A stretch of 64,000 bases of DNA from assembly GCA_017425245.1 (NCBI GenBank), contig JAFOOX010000045.1, forward strand, positions 41,996 to 105,995, given 5' to 3'. Source of the stretch: Gammaproteobacteria bacterium (GTDB taxonomy: Bacteria > Pseudomonadota > Gammaproteobacteria > Enterobacterales > Neiellaceae). The notes under the pieces are model-generated. The model ran no database searches. It was not told the DNA's origin and saw only the letters and a list, made by a program, of their open reading frames with translations. The translations under genes and the position numbers were made by a program. Positions 56,823-64,000 of this stretch are shown here, in pieces. The first letter of the stretch is position 1, and each line of letters begins with the position of its first letter.

Positions 56823-57446
56823 ATGCTGCTTGACCTGACCCAGCTCGGTGGTGACCGTGTCTATCACCTGTTGACCCAGACCATCATCCCGCGCCCCATC
56901 GCCTGGGTGCTGTCCGATAACGGCGGCAACGGCACCGAACCCAGCTATAACCTGGCCCCCTTCTCCTTTTTCAATGCCATCGCCAGCGAGCCGCCGCTGG
57001 TGCTGCTGTCGCTCTCCAAAAAGCCCGATGGCAGCAGTAAGGACAGCGCCCGCAACATCGCCGAGCGCGACCACTTCGTCATCCATATCCCGCGCGCCGA
57101 TCAGGCCGAACTGGTCAGCGCCAGTGCCGCCACCCTCGCCCATGGCGACTCCGAGCTGACCCGGCTAGGGCTGGCGACAACCGCCTTCGCCGACTTCCCG
57201 CTGCCGCGCCTGACGGATTGCGCCGTTGCCCTCGCCTGCCGCCGCGAGCAGATCCTGACCATCGGCGATGAGCCCCAGACCCTGATCATCGGCCGCATCC
57301 AGCTGCTGTATGTCGATCCAGCGGCGGTCAGCCAGCAGGGCGAGCGCTACCGCATCGACGCCAGCGTCCTCAACCCGCTGGCCCGCCTCGGCGCCAATCA
57401 ATACGCCAGCATCAGTGCCCCTTTTACCTTGGAGCGTCCGGCATGA
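56823..57446 (+). CDS. Flavin reductase family protein (FMN-binding split barrel)
   Basis: A 207-residue protein of the DIM6/NTAB flavin reductase family. It has IIPRPIAWVLS near residue 22, YNLAPFSFFNAIASEPPLVLLSL near 41, and RNIAERDHFVIHI, the FMN-binding pattern. It probably reduces flavin with NAD(P)H or acts on an unknown aromatic. CAGGAG precedes the start. It overlaps the HD hydrolase by four bases (ATGA). Confidence 0.85.
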   Translation: MLLDLTQLGGDRVYHLLTQTIIPRPIAWVLSDNGGNGTEPSYNLAPFSFFNAIASEPPLVLLSLSKKPDGSSKDSARNIAERDHFVIHIPRADQAELVSASAATLAHGDSELTRLGLATTAFADFPLPRLTDCAVALACRREQILTIGDEPQTLIIGRIQLLYVDPAAVSQQGERYRIDASVLNPLARLGANQYASISAPFTLERPA

Positions 57447-58078
57447 GCGAGCTCACCCACTGGCAGCAGCGCTTTGCTGCCCACGTTGCCACCCTACAGG
57501 CCGCCGATGCAGCCCACGACAGCGGCCATGTGGCGCGGGTGGTGGCCAACGCCCGGCGGCTGGCCGAACGCGAAGGTGCCGATCTGGCCGTCGTATTGCC
57601 CGCCGCCTGGCTGCATGACTGTGTGGCAGTAGCCAAAGACTCGCCGCTGCGCCGTCAGGCGTCTCGGCTGGCCGCCGATGAAGCGGTGCGGCTGCTGGAA
57701 CAATGGGGCTATGCGCTGGCGCCGCTGGCGGCCATCCATCACGCCATCGCCGCCCACAGCTTTTCCGCCGCCATCCCGGCCGAGACGCTGGAAGCACGGG
57801 TAGTGCAGGACGCCGACCGCCTCGATGCCCTGGGCGCCATCGGCCTGCTGCGCACCGTAGTCACCGGCTGCGCCATGGGCCGCGAGCTGTTTGATGCCGG
57901 GGATCTGCGCTGCCAGCAACGCCCCGCCGATGACGGTGCCTATACCCTCGATCACCTCTATACCAAGCTGTTCAAACTGCCCGAACTGATGCAGACCCAC
58001 GCCGGCCGCGCCGAAGCCGACGCCCGCTGCCAGTGGCTGCAGGGTTTTGTCGACCAGCTGGCGCTGGAACTGGGCTAA
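57443..58078 (+). CDS. HD domain phosphohydrolase, YedJ-like
   Basis: A 211-residue metal-dependent phosphohydrolase. The HD motif histidines and aspartate appear as DAAHDSGHVARV, WLHDCVAVAKD and VQDADRLDALGAIGL; AAHSFSA is also shared with E. coli YedJ. The natural substrate is unknown, presumably a nucleotide or other phosphate ester. It is translationally coupled to the flavin reductase gene. Confidence 0.88.
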   Translation: MSELTHWQQRFAAHVATLQAADAAHDSGHVARVVANARRLAEREGADLAVVLPAAWLHDCVAVAKDSPLRRQASRLAADEAVRLLEQWGYALAPLAAIHHAIAAHSFSAAIPAETLEARVVQDADRLDALGAIGLLRTVVTGCAMGRELFDAGDLRCQQRPADDGAYTLDHLYTKLFKLPELMQTHAGRAEADARCQWLQGFVDQLALELG

Positions 58079-58407
58079 GGCTCTATTGCTGGTCGGCGAG
58101 CTGTCCAACCCACAGCATCAGATGCATAGTGGTTCCGATCGTGATCACACCAGCCAGAAGTATGCCGATCGCTTCCCACTTGCCACTTCCTCTCGCATCT
58201 CGCATCTCGTTCCCCACCGTTGCGCCACTTTGGCGCAGGCGCGATAGCGCCAGGCTGGTGCAGCTGCGCTCCTTTGGTTCGCACCGATGCCGAGAGCGAC
58301 ATGTGATTTACATATATTTCATAATGTTAAAAACAGACCGGCGGTCAGACCAGTCTGGCACTCAATATGCTCTTGGCCTTAGGTCCTTTCCATTGGAGTG
58401 AGCTGTC
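58079..58407. other. 329-base intergenic region upstream of eat
   Basis: No gene is seen. The region becomes AT-rich near 58300-58335, carries two short palindromes, GACCG-G-CGGTC (58336-58346) and CAGAC-CA-GTCTG (58346-58357), and the sigma-54 promoter described separately. Short plus frames here lack ribosome sites. Confidence 0.6.
58356..58371 (+). promoter_or_regulatory. Sigma-54 promoter of eat-eutBC
   Basis: TGGCACT-CAAT-ATGCT has the invariant GG-N10-GC and a single mismatch in each half compared with TGGCACG-N4-TTGCA. It ends 36 bases before the eat start. Confidence 0.78.
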
Positions 58408-59742
58408 ATGACTGCACCTGCACTTAAACGGACGCTCGGCCCTGTGACCCTGTGGGGCCTCGGCGTCGGCTATGTGATTTCAGGCATGTACTTCGGTTGG
58501 AACCTGGGTCTGCCCCAGGGTGGCGCGTTGGGGTTAGCGATCGCCACCCTGTTTATCATCGCCATGTATATCACCTTCACCTTCTGCTACACCGAGATGG
58601 CCTGCGCCATCCCCAAGGCAGGCGGCGCCTTTGAGTACGCCAACCGGGGCTTGGGCCGCAACTGGGGGTTTCTGGCCGGCATGGCCCAGAACATCGAGTT
58701 TATCTTCGCCCCACCGGCCATCGCCTTCGCCATTGGTGCTTATCTCGGCACCTACTTCCCTGATGTCGGCGTCACCCCCATCGCCATCGTCGCCTACCTC
58801 ATCTTCACCACCATCAACATCATCGGCGTGCGCATGGCCGCAGTGTTTGAGCTGGTGATCACGGTGATCGCGGTGTTCGAACTGCTGCTCTTTACCGGCC
58901 TGACCATCCCCCATGTGGAGATGGCCAACTTCGCGATCAACCCGCTGCCCAACGGCATCCCCGGCATCTTCGCCGCCATCCCCTTCGCCATCTGGTTCTT
59001 TCTGGCCATTGAAGGGGTGGCCAACGTCGCCGAAGAGACGGTCAACCCGCAGCGCAACGTATTGATTGGCTTTGGCTCGGCGCTGCTCACCCTGGTGGTG
59101 CTGTGCCTGCTGGTGTTTTTCTGCGCGGTTGGCGTCAACGGCTGGGAAACCGCCGTGTTCGCCCCGGGTACCACCGACGCCAAAGACACGCCGCTGGTGC
59201 TGGTGCTCAGCCATGTGCTGGGTGAGAACTCGCCCTTCGTTCACCTGCTGATCGGCATCGGTATCTTCGGTCTGGTGGCCTCCTTCCACGGCATCCTGCT
59301 GGCCGGTGGCCGCACCACCTTCGAGTTTGGCCGGGTCGGTTACCTGCCCAAGGTAGTGGCCTACGTTCACCCCAAACTCAAGACCCCGATCGTGGCCCTG
59401 CTGGTCAACACCGCCATCGGCGTGGTGGCCCTGCTCACCGGCAAGACCGCCGAGCTGATCACCATGGCCTGCTTTGGCGCCATCAGCCTCTACGCCATCT
59501 CCATGGTCGCCTTCCTGGCGCTACGCAAGAACGAACCGACCCTCGAGCGCCCCTACCGGGTTGGCTTTGGCAAGGCGTTCCCATGGACAGCACTGGTGAT
59601 CGCGCTGGTCGCCCTGGCCGCCATGACCTGGTACAACCAGATGGTGGCAGCGATCTTCTACGCCATCATGGGTGGCTCCTTCGCCCTGTTTATGGCGGCT
59701 CGCGCCCTGCGCAAACAGCCGCTGGCTACTGAATCCGCCTGA
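58408..59742 (+). CDS. eat: Ethanolamine permease
   Basis: A 444-residue APC-superfamily transporter with about 12 membrane segments. It begins TLGPVTLWGLGVGYVISGMYFGWNLGLP, and contains IPKAGGAFEYANRGLGR, both typical of ethanolamine permeases. It imports ethanolamine for the ammonia-lyase encoded downstream. GGAG precedes the ATG, and eutB starts 83 bases after its stop. A sigma-54 promoter lies just upstream. Confidence 0.93.
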   Translation: MTAPALKRTLGPVTLWGLGVGYVISGMYFGWNLGLPQGGALGLAIATLFIIAMYITFTFCYTEMACAIPKAGGAFEYANRGLGRNWGFLAGMAQNIEFIFAPPAIAFAIGAYLGTYFPDVGVTPIAIVAYLIFTTINIIGVRMAAVFELVITVIAVFELLLFTGLTIPHVEMANFAINPLPNGIPGIFAAIPFAIWFFLAIEGVANVAEETVNPQRNVLIGFGSALLTLVVLCLLVFFCAVGVNGWETAVFAPGTTDAKDTPLVLVLSHVLGENSPFVHLLIGIGIFGLVASFHGILLAGGRTTFEFGRVGYLPKVVAYVHPKLKTPIVALLVNTAIGVVALLTGKTAELITMACFGAISLYAISMVAFLALRKNEPTLERPYRVGFGKAFPWTALVIALVALAAMTWYNQMVAAIFYAIMGGSFALFMAARALRKQPLATESA

Positions 59743-59825
59743 TCCACCGTCTGTGGCCGGGGGGCGGGATGCCCCCGGCCTGAACCGGGAGCCGCCAGCG
59801 GCGGCCCATCACAAGGGAGAGGGCT

Positions 59826-61247
59826 ATGGCCTATTCGATTACTGCTGGCGGCCGGGTTTACCAGTTCGCCGATCTGCGCACCCTGATGGCCAAAGCTTCG
59901 CCGCGCCGCTCGGGTGATGAGTTGGCCGGCATCGCCGCCGCCACCATGGAGGAGCGAGTGGCCGCCCAGATGGCGCTGGCCGACCTGCCCCTCACCACCT
60001 TTCTCAACGACAGCCTGATCCCCTACGAGCAGGATGAAGTGACCCGCCTCATCATCGACAGCCATGATGCGGCGGCCTTCGCCCCGATCAGCGCGCTGAC
60101 CGTGGGGGGGCTGCGCGATTACCTGCTCGGTTACGACTGCGACAGCAGCCGGCTGACCGCCCTCGCCCCCGGCATCACCCCCGAGATGGCGGCCGCCGTC
60201 TCCAAGATCATGCGCAATCAGGATCTGATCCTGGTGGCCAGCAAATGCAGCGTCATCACCCGCTTTCGCACCACCATCGGCCTGCCCGGCCGGCTGGCCA
60301 CTCGGCTGCAGCCCAACCACCCCACCGACGATCCGGCCGGGGTGGCGGCCACCGTGCTCGATGGCCTGCTCTACGGCAATGGCGATGCGGTGATCGGCAT
60401 CAACCCGGCCAGCGACAACATCAGCGCCGTCAACCGCCTGCTGGTGATGCTCGACGAGGTGATCCACCACTACGCCATCCCCACCCAGTCCTGCGTGCTG
60501 ACCCATGTCACCACCCAGATCGAGGCGATGCGCCGGGGCGCCCCGGTGGATCTGGTGTTCCAGTCGATTGCCGGCACCGAGGCCGCCAACCGTGGCTTTG
60601 GCGTCACCCTGGCGCTGCTGGCCGAAGCCCGCGAGGCGGCGCTGGCCCTCAAGCGCGGCACCGTCGGCAACAACGTCATGTACTTTGAAACCGGCCAGGG
60701 CAGCGCCCTGTCGGCCAACGCCCACCATGGCGTCGATCAGCAGACCTGCGAGACCCGCGCCTATGCCGTGGCCCGCCACTTTCAGCCGCTGCTGGTCAAC
60801 ACCGTGGTCGGCTTTATCGGCCCCGAATACCTCTACGACGGCAAGCAGATCATCCGCGCCGGGCTGGAGGACCACTTCTGCGGCAAGCTGCTCGGCCTGC
60901 CGATGGGCTGCGACATCTGCTACACCAACCACGCCGAGGCTGATCAGGACGACATGGACACCCTGCTCACCCTGCTCGGTGCCGCCGGGGTCAACTTCAT
61001 CATGGGCATCCCCGGCTCCGACGATGTGATGCTCAACTACCAGACCACCTCGTTCCACGACGCCCTCTATGTGCGCCAGCTGCTGGGCCGCCAGCCCGCC
61101 CCCGAGTTCGCCGCCTGGCTGGCGCAGCAGGGGATCATGGATGAGCGCAGCCGCATTCAGGTGGGTGAACAGCTGCCACTGCTGTTCGCCAACGCCCTTA
61201 ACCGGCTGGGCAGCCCCGGCCACCACGGTGGAGGCAAAGCCGCATGA
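59826..61247 (+). CDS. eutB: Ethanolamine ammonia-lyase heavy chain
   Basis: A 473-residue catalytic subunit, slightly longer than the 453-residue enteric form. Recognisable parts are LANASPRR-like LMAKASPRRSGDELAGIAA, GLPGRLATRLQPNHPTDD, INPASDNISAV and CDICYTNHAEADQDDM. With EutC and adenosylcobalamin it splits ethanolamine to acetaldehyde and ammonia. AAGGGAGAGG precedes the start, and its stop overlaps eutC in an ATGA. No microcompartment or EutA reactivase genes are nearby, as in the short Pseudomonas-type route. Confidence 0.96.
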   Translation: MAYSITAGGRVYQFADLRTLMAKASPRRSGDELAGIAAATMEERVAAQMALADLPLTTFLNDSLIPYEQDEVTRLIIDSHDAAAFAPISALTVGGLRDYLLGYDCDSSRLTALAPGITPEMAAAVSKIMRNQDLILVASKCSVITRFRTTIGLPGRLATRLQPNHPTDDPAGVAATVLDGLLYGNGDAVIGINPASDNISAVNRLLVMLDEVIHHYAIPTQSCVLTHVTTQIEAMRRGAPVDLVFQSIAGTEAANRGFGVTLALLAEAREAALALKRGTVGNNVMYFETGQGSALSANAHHGVDQQTCETRAYAVARHFQPLLVNTVVGFIGPEYLYDGKQIIRAGLEDHFCGKLLGLPMGCDICYTNHAEADQDDMDTLLTLLGAAGVNFIMGIPGSDDVMLNYQTTSFHDALYVRQLLGRQPAPEFAAWLAQQGIMDERSRIQVGEQLPLLFANALNRLGSPGHHGGGKAA

Positions 61248-62044
61248 TCGACCAACCCGATTTGACCGACCCGGTCATCACCAACCCCTGGGGCATGCTG
61301 CGCCGCCTCACCCCGGCACGGGTAGCACTGGGCCGCGCCGGCGGCAGCCTGCCCACCCGCCCCCAGCTCGATTTTCAGCTGGCCCATGCCCGCGCCCGTG
61401 ATGCGGTGCTGCTGCCACTGGATTTCAGCGCTCTGGGCGCCGAACTGGCCGCCAACGGCATGGCCAGCCTCAATCTGGAGAGCGCCGCCAGCGACCGCGC
61501 CAGCTACCTGCGCCGCCCCGATCAGGGCCGCCGCTTAAGCACCACCAGCCTCGCCCGGCTGGCCCACCACCGTGGCCGCTTTGATCTGGCGGTGGTGGTG
61601 GTCGATGGCCTGTCATCCCTCGCCATCAGCAGCCATGTGGTGCCCATGCTGCTGGCGCTGCAACCCCTGGTGGAACAGGCCGGCTGGCAGGTAGCCCCGC
61701 TGGCGCTGGTGGCCAACGGCCGCGTTGCCGTGGGCGATCAGGTGGCGCTGGCGCTGGGCGCGCGCATGGCGATGGTGCTGATCGGCGAACGGCCGGGGTT
61801 AAGCTCGCCCGACAGCCTCGGCATCTACCTCACCTACAACCCCCAACCCGACACCGCCGACAGCGGCCGCAACTGCCTGTCCAACATCCACGCCAACGGC
61901 ATGAGCTACACCCAGGCCGCCATGCGCTGCGACTACCTGCTGCGCGAAGCCCTGCGCCGGGGGTTAACCGGGGTGGATCTCAAGGATGACAGTGACCCGG
62001 ATGTGGGGGTGGTGGGAGCCAATTTTTTGCTGCCTGGCCGGTAG
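61244..62044 (+). CDS. eutC: Ethanolamine ammonia-lyase light chain
   Basis: A 266-residue subunit that binds the cobalamin cofactor. It shows LDFQLAHARARDAV, VIVVDGLSS-like VVVVDGLSSLAI, LIGERPGLSSPDSLGIYLTY and CLSNIHANGMSY. It overlaps eutB by four bases. It is the last gene of the eut unit; the palindrome cluster starts about 70 bases downstream. Confidence 0.95.
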   Translation: MIDQPDLTDPVITNPWGMLRRLTPARVALGRAGGSLPTRPQLDFQLAHARARDAVLLPLDFSALGAELAANGMASLNLESAASDRASYLRRPDQGRRLSTTSLARLAHHRGRFDLAVVVVDGLSSLAISSHVVPMLLALQPLVEQAGWQVAPLALVANGRVAVGDQVALALGARMAMVLIGERPGLSSPDSLGIYLTYNPQPDTADSGRNCLSNIHANGMSYTQAAMRCDYLLREALRRGLTGVDLKDDSDPDVGVVGANFLLPGR

Positions 62045-62066
62045 CGGGGGCCGTTGCGCCTGCTAG

Positions 62067-62095
62067 GCCCGTTCGCCCTGAGCCTGTCGAAGGGC
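62067..62095. repeat. Dispersed intergenic repeat motif (CGCCCTGAGCCTGTCGAAGG type)
   Basis: A 29-base motif beginning GCCC and ending GGGC, with the core CCCTGAGCCTGTCGAAGGG that recurs in intergenic regions of many proteobacteria. It lies 22 bases after eutC. Confidence 0.6.
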
Positions 62096-62116
62096 TGCCG
62101 CAGCAAGAACTGGAAT

Positions 62117-62351
62117 GCCGCTGCGCGGCGGGCGTTTGATGCCAACTGCGTTGGCAATACGGCTGGTTACCCCACTTTGGCAAAGGGGGGCTGGGGGGAT
62201 TTTCTGAGCATGCCACTGCGTGGCAGGCGTTGGATGCCAACTGCGTTGGCTGATGCGCCTACGGCGCCGGTAAGACAAATCGCGTAGCGATTTGATAAGA
62301 GCGCCGACCGGCCGGCGCAGGCCGGGCAAGGGCCGGACCCGCCCGGCCCTT
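62117..62351. repeat. Cluster of perfect short palindromes, including a 41-base direct repeat
   Basis: Six perfect palindromes with three-base loops occur: 62117-62129 (GCCGC TGC GCGGC), 62141-62155 (GCCAAC TGC GTTGGC), 62212-62224 (GCCAC TGC GTGGC), 62236-62250 (GCCAAC TGC GTTGGC), 62255-62267 (GCGCC TAC GGCGC) and 62277-62293 (AAATCGC GTA GCGATTT). The first four form two 41-base direct repeats (62115-62155 and 62210-62250; 37 of 41 identical). Two GC-rich hairpins follow (62301-62318 and 62328-62351). Confidence 0.8.
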
Positions 62352-63139
62352 ACCAATCCCGGCGGCCCCCAAGCTCACCACCATCTGTTACTGATGTAAG
62401 TTCTGCCGGGCTACGGGGTCGCAAATATGGGCTCTCCTGCCCAGATTTGCTTTCGCTGGCATCCCTGCCAGCTCAACCCCTTCGACCGGCTGGCCGTGGG
62501 TTGGCTGGCGTGGGTGCAGGTGATGAGCAAGGGGTGGAGAGAATGGGTTGTCACTGCACAGCAAGTCTAGCCAAGTGCTTTTACCTAAAGCGGAGTTAGT
62601 AGCGCGCGTTTACGAGAGTCCAAATTAATGCGATTGCACTATTTATATGCAACAGCTTCACCCCCTAATGCATATGATTATTACGGGTTAACCCGTCATT
62701 CCGCACCTAGTTTCGAGAATACTTTATGTGACGAATGTCACGTGACCAAGAGGCCGATAAATAACTTCCTGACACCAATGGTCTCTTGCATTAGTGTTGT
62801 TCGGTTAAGTTGCCAAGGTATGAACAGATCACAGATGTCTTAACCATCATCGGCATACCTACCGCAGGCTGGAGCCAAACGGTGAGAGTCGCGGAACCTG
62901 AAAAACTTCGTCAAACGTGTAGCGAACGTCGCCGAAAAAATCCAGAATCAGGTGCGGAAAGTTGGGTACAGCGCTGCCGCTGCGCAGCGATTTGGTGTCG
63001 AGGCAAGCCCAGATAGCGCCGCATGGGCCGGGATTGGCTGGATCTGGAAGGTAGTTAACAACCGACAGGCGCTGCTAGACTGCCTGCGCTCTGGCGCTCC
63101 GCTGTTGAGGCGCTGAGGTTAACCGACTGGAGGAAAGGG

Positions 63140-63355
63140 ATGATCCACTTTGATATGGCAATCTCGGACAATTTCGCCCGCTTCACCGATGACCAAAGCG
63201 GCCTTATGGTGTTTGTCGATTCATTCGATAACCACCAGTTTGAGGTCCGCGTTGGCTCGCTCAACCAATCACGTCCGCTTGGCACCATCACCGCCGAAAC
63301 AGATCAAGAACTAAACCAAGCGCTAGCAGCACTTATCGCCACCATCGACAAATAA
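63140..63355 (+). CDS. Small acidic protein of unknown function
   Basis: A 71-residue acidic protein (about eleven D/E against four K/R) with no membrane segment. A strong GGAGGAAAGGG site precedes the ATG. It reads as a compact alpha/beta protein (LMVFVDSFDNHQFEVRVGS, then a helical end). It is followed after ten bases by a basic-looking gene. No family is recognised; a toxin-antitoxin or immunity pair is possible but unproven. Confidence 0.65.
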   Translation: MIHFDMAISDNFARFTDDQSGLMVFVDSFDNHQFEVRVGSLNQSRPLGTITAETDQELNQALAALIATIDK

Positions 63356-63365
63356 GGGACATGGA

Positions 63366-63740
63366 ATGCCCATCTCGCAACAGGATTTGCAAGTACTGCA
63401 ATCCACCATTAATGCCCGGCTGGCCGCACACCACACCGCATTCCGTCTCAGCGTTCATTTCTCAGTCGACCGGGTCAATGACAGCAGAAATAACCCAGCC
63501 ATCACCATCGCGGAACTCGACAGCATCTTTACCCGATTGATTGGCCTGCACTTGGGCAAGCTACTCAGCCTTAACAACGGCGACACCTTCAACATTCGTT
63601 GCCTGAAAACCCACATCAACATGCCCTGCGCCGTACGCAAGCAGTTAGTAAAAGGGGTTACCACTCAGGAAAATATCGTGATCACCGTGATGCGCAAAAA
63701 GCACTTTGTCGCAAAAGACGCCATAGAGTTTCATGTCTAG
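63366..63740 (+). CDS. Protein of unknown function, 124 residues
   Basis: A 124-residue protein without a signal peptide. The middle has a distinctive segment HFSVDRVNDSRNNPAITIAEL followed by NNGDTFNIRCLKTHINMP and a C-terminal ITVMRKKHF, a layout suggesting a small nucleic-acid-associated or phage-type protein, though no family is assigned. It is the second gene of a two-gene operon with the acidic gene at 63140; AAGGGA precedes the start. Confidence 0.65.
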   Translation: MPISQQDLQVLQSTINARLAAHHTAFRLSVHFSVDRVNDSRNNPAITIAELDSIFTRLIGLHLGKLLSLNNGDTFNIRCLKTHINMPCAVRKQLVKGVTTQENIVITVMRKKHFVAKDAIEFHV

Positions 63741-63787
63741 CTGACAACAAGCTGCCACCATCCATAATCGCCCCTGCCCCAGCCCCA

Positions 63788-63811
63788 GCCGAGATGATCA
63801 CTCATCTCGGC
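63788..63811. terminator. Perfect hairpin between converging frames
   Basis: A 10-bp stem GCCGAGATGA/TCATCTCGGC with a TCAC loop and no T run. It lies 48 bases after the 124-residue gene and may end or protect its transcript. Confidence 0.45.
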
Positions 63812-63876
63812 CTCAAAGCCAAAGCGTGGTCATCCGCTGAAACAGCTGCAGATGGGTATACAGGGCTAACGCATGA

Positions 63877-64000
63877 TCAATCGTTGAGCAATCTGATCAA
63901 GAAGTGATCGAACGACAGGTCGGAGATGCGATTTTGGTTGAATTTTCGATTAAGGTCGGGCAAATGGTGGCGATCTGAACAGTAGACATCCATCCATGAC
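63877..64000 (-). CDS. Unidentified protein, C-terminal end (partial at right edge)
   Basis: A minus-strand frame enters from the right edge and ends at the TGA at 63877-63879. It gives about 40 residues, including DRHHLPDLNRKFNQ and ISDLSFDHFLIRLLND, with a composition like a real protein. An ATG at 63994 could make it a short complete frame, but it more likely continues outside. No family is recognised. Confidence 0.4.
   Translation of the reverse strand, partial: SWMDVYCSDRHHLPDLNRKFNQNRISDLSFDHFLIRLLND

Larger units (their letters stand above)
62045..63139. other. 1.1-kb gene-poor region after eutC
   Basis: No intact gene. It holds a dispersed-repeat-like motif (62067-62095), a palindrome cluster (62117-62351), an AT-rich part (62560-62830), and a plus-strand frame at about 62887-63114 that reads like the end of a protein (NLKNFVKRVANVAEK, AGIGWIWKVVNN, stop TGA at 63112-63114) but has no start codon or upstream continuation, so it is probably a remnant. 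Confidence 0.55.

Noticed and set aside
59658..61226. 522-codon open frame on the minus strand across eutB
   Set aside because: It is the antisense shadow of a GC-rich gene; eutB and eutC are unmistakable on the plus strand and the shadow has a low-complexity G/H/Q/D-rich composition.

Overview
This window looks like a chromosome segment from a GC-rich gammaproteobacterium, most likely in or near the order Aeromonadales. The evidence is the housekeeping order panE-yajL / thiI-pomB-pomA / xseB-ispA-dxs / pgpA-thiL-nusB-ribH-ribBA-ribE-ribD-nrdR-glyA, the Na+-type PomAB stator, FadH, SppA-AnsA and EttA. The species cannot be fixed from sequence alone. The nif and eut genes point to a free-living or sediment/water diazotroph rather than a typical Aeromonas.

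Layout. 1-8.1 kb: the panE tail, yajL, an SDR oxidoreductase, thiI and the flagellar stator pomAB, then divergently xseB-ispA-dxs for isoprenoid precursors. 8.2-15.3 kb: one long minus-strand block, glyA and then nrdR-ribD-ribE-ribBA-ribH-nusB-thiL-pgpA, with touching or overlapping genes. 15.5-31.5 kb: a zinc-binding-type chemoreceptor, ettA, a PilZ/CheY pair, fadH, sppA-ansA, an RluA-family synthase, a 905-residue DUF349 protein with two small partners, and an AGCS symporter. 31.6-32.0 kb: two identical tRNA-Asn genes, each with its own promoter and terminator.

32.2-48.2 kb is the accessory, secreted part: two large starch-degrading GH13 enzymes of different subfamilies that share a repeated 'FRGTxNxW' beta-module, a small secreted DUF2780 protein, a 2303-residue surface protein made of Ig/FN3 repeats that ends in a sorting-signal-like segment fused to an outer-membrane beta-barrel, a tail-collar-domain protein and a GNAT acetyltransferase. 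49.0-52.8 kb: nifE-nifN-nifX-fdxB for FeMo-cofactor assembly, behind two perfect NifA-type upstream sites; nifHDK and nifB are not in the window.

52.9-58.1 kb: proBA, xseA, a flavin reductase-like protein and a YedJ-like HD hydrolase. 58.4-62.0 kb: eat-eutB-eutC for ethanolamine uptake and cleavage, behind a near-consensus sigma-54 promoter. 62.0-64.0 kb: a dense cluster of small palindromes, coding-like debris, a two-gene operon of unknown function and a cut-off minus-strand reading frame.

The nif and eut modules both look sigma-54 dependent and both serve nitrogen acquisition. The two amylases and the symporter suggest scavenging of polysaccharide and amino acids. The least explained parts are the giant surface protein and its neighbours, the FRGT modules, and the palindrome cluster with the operon after it.
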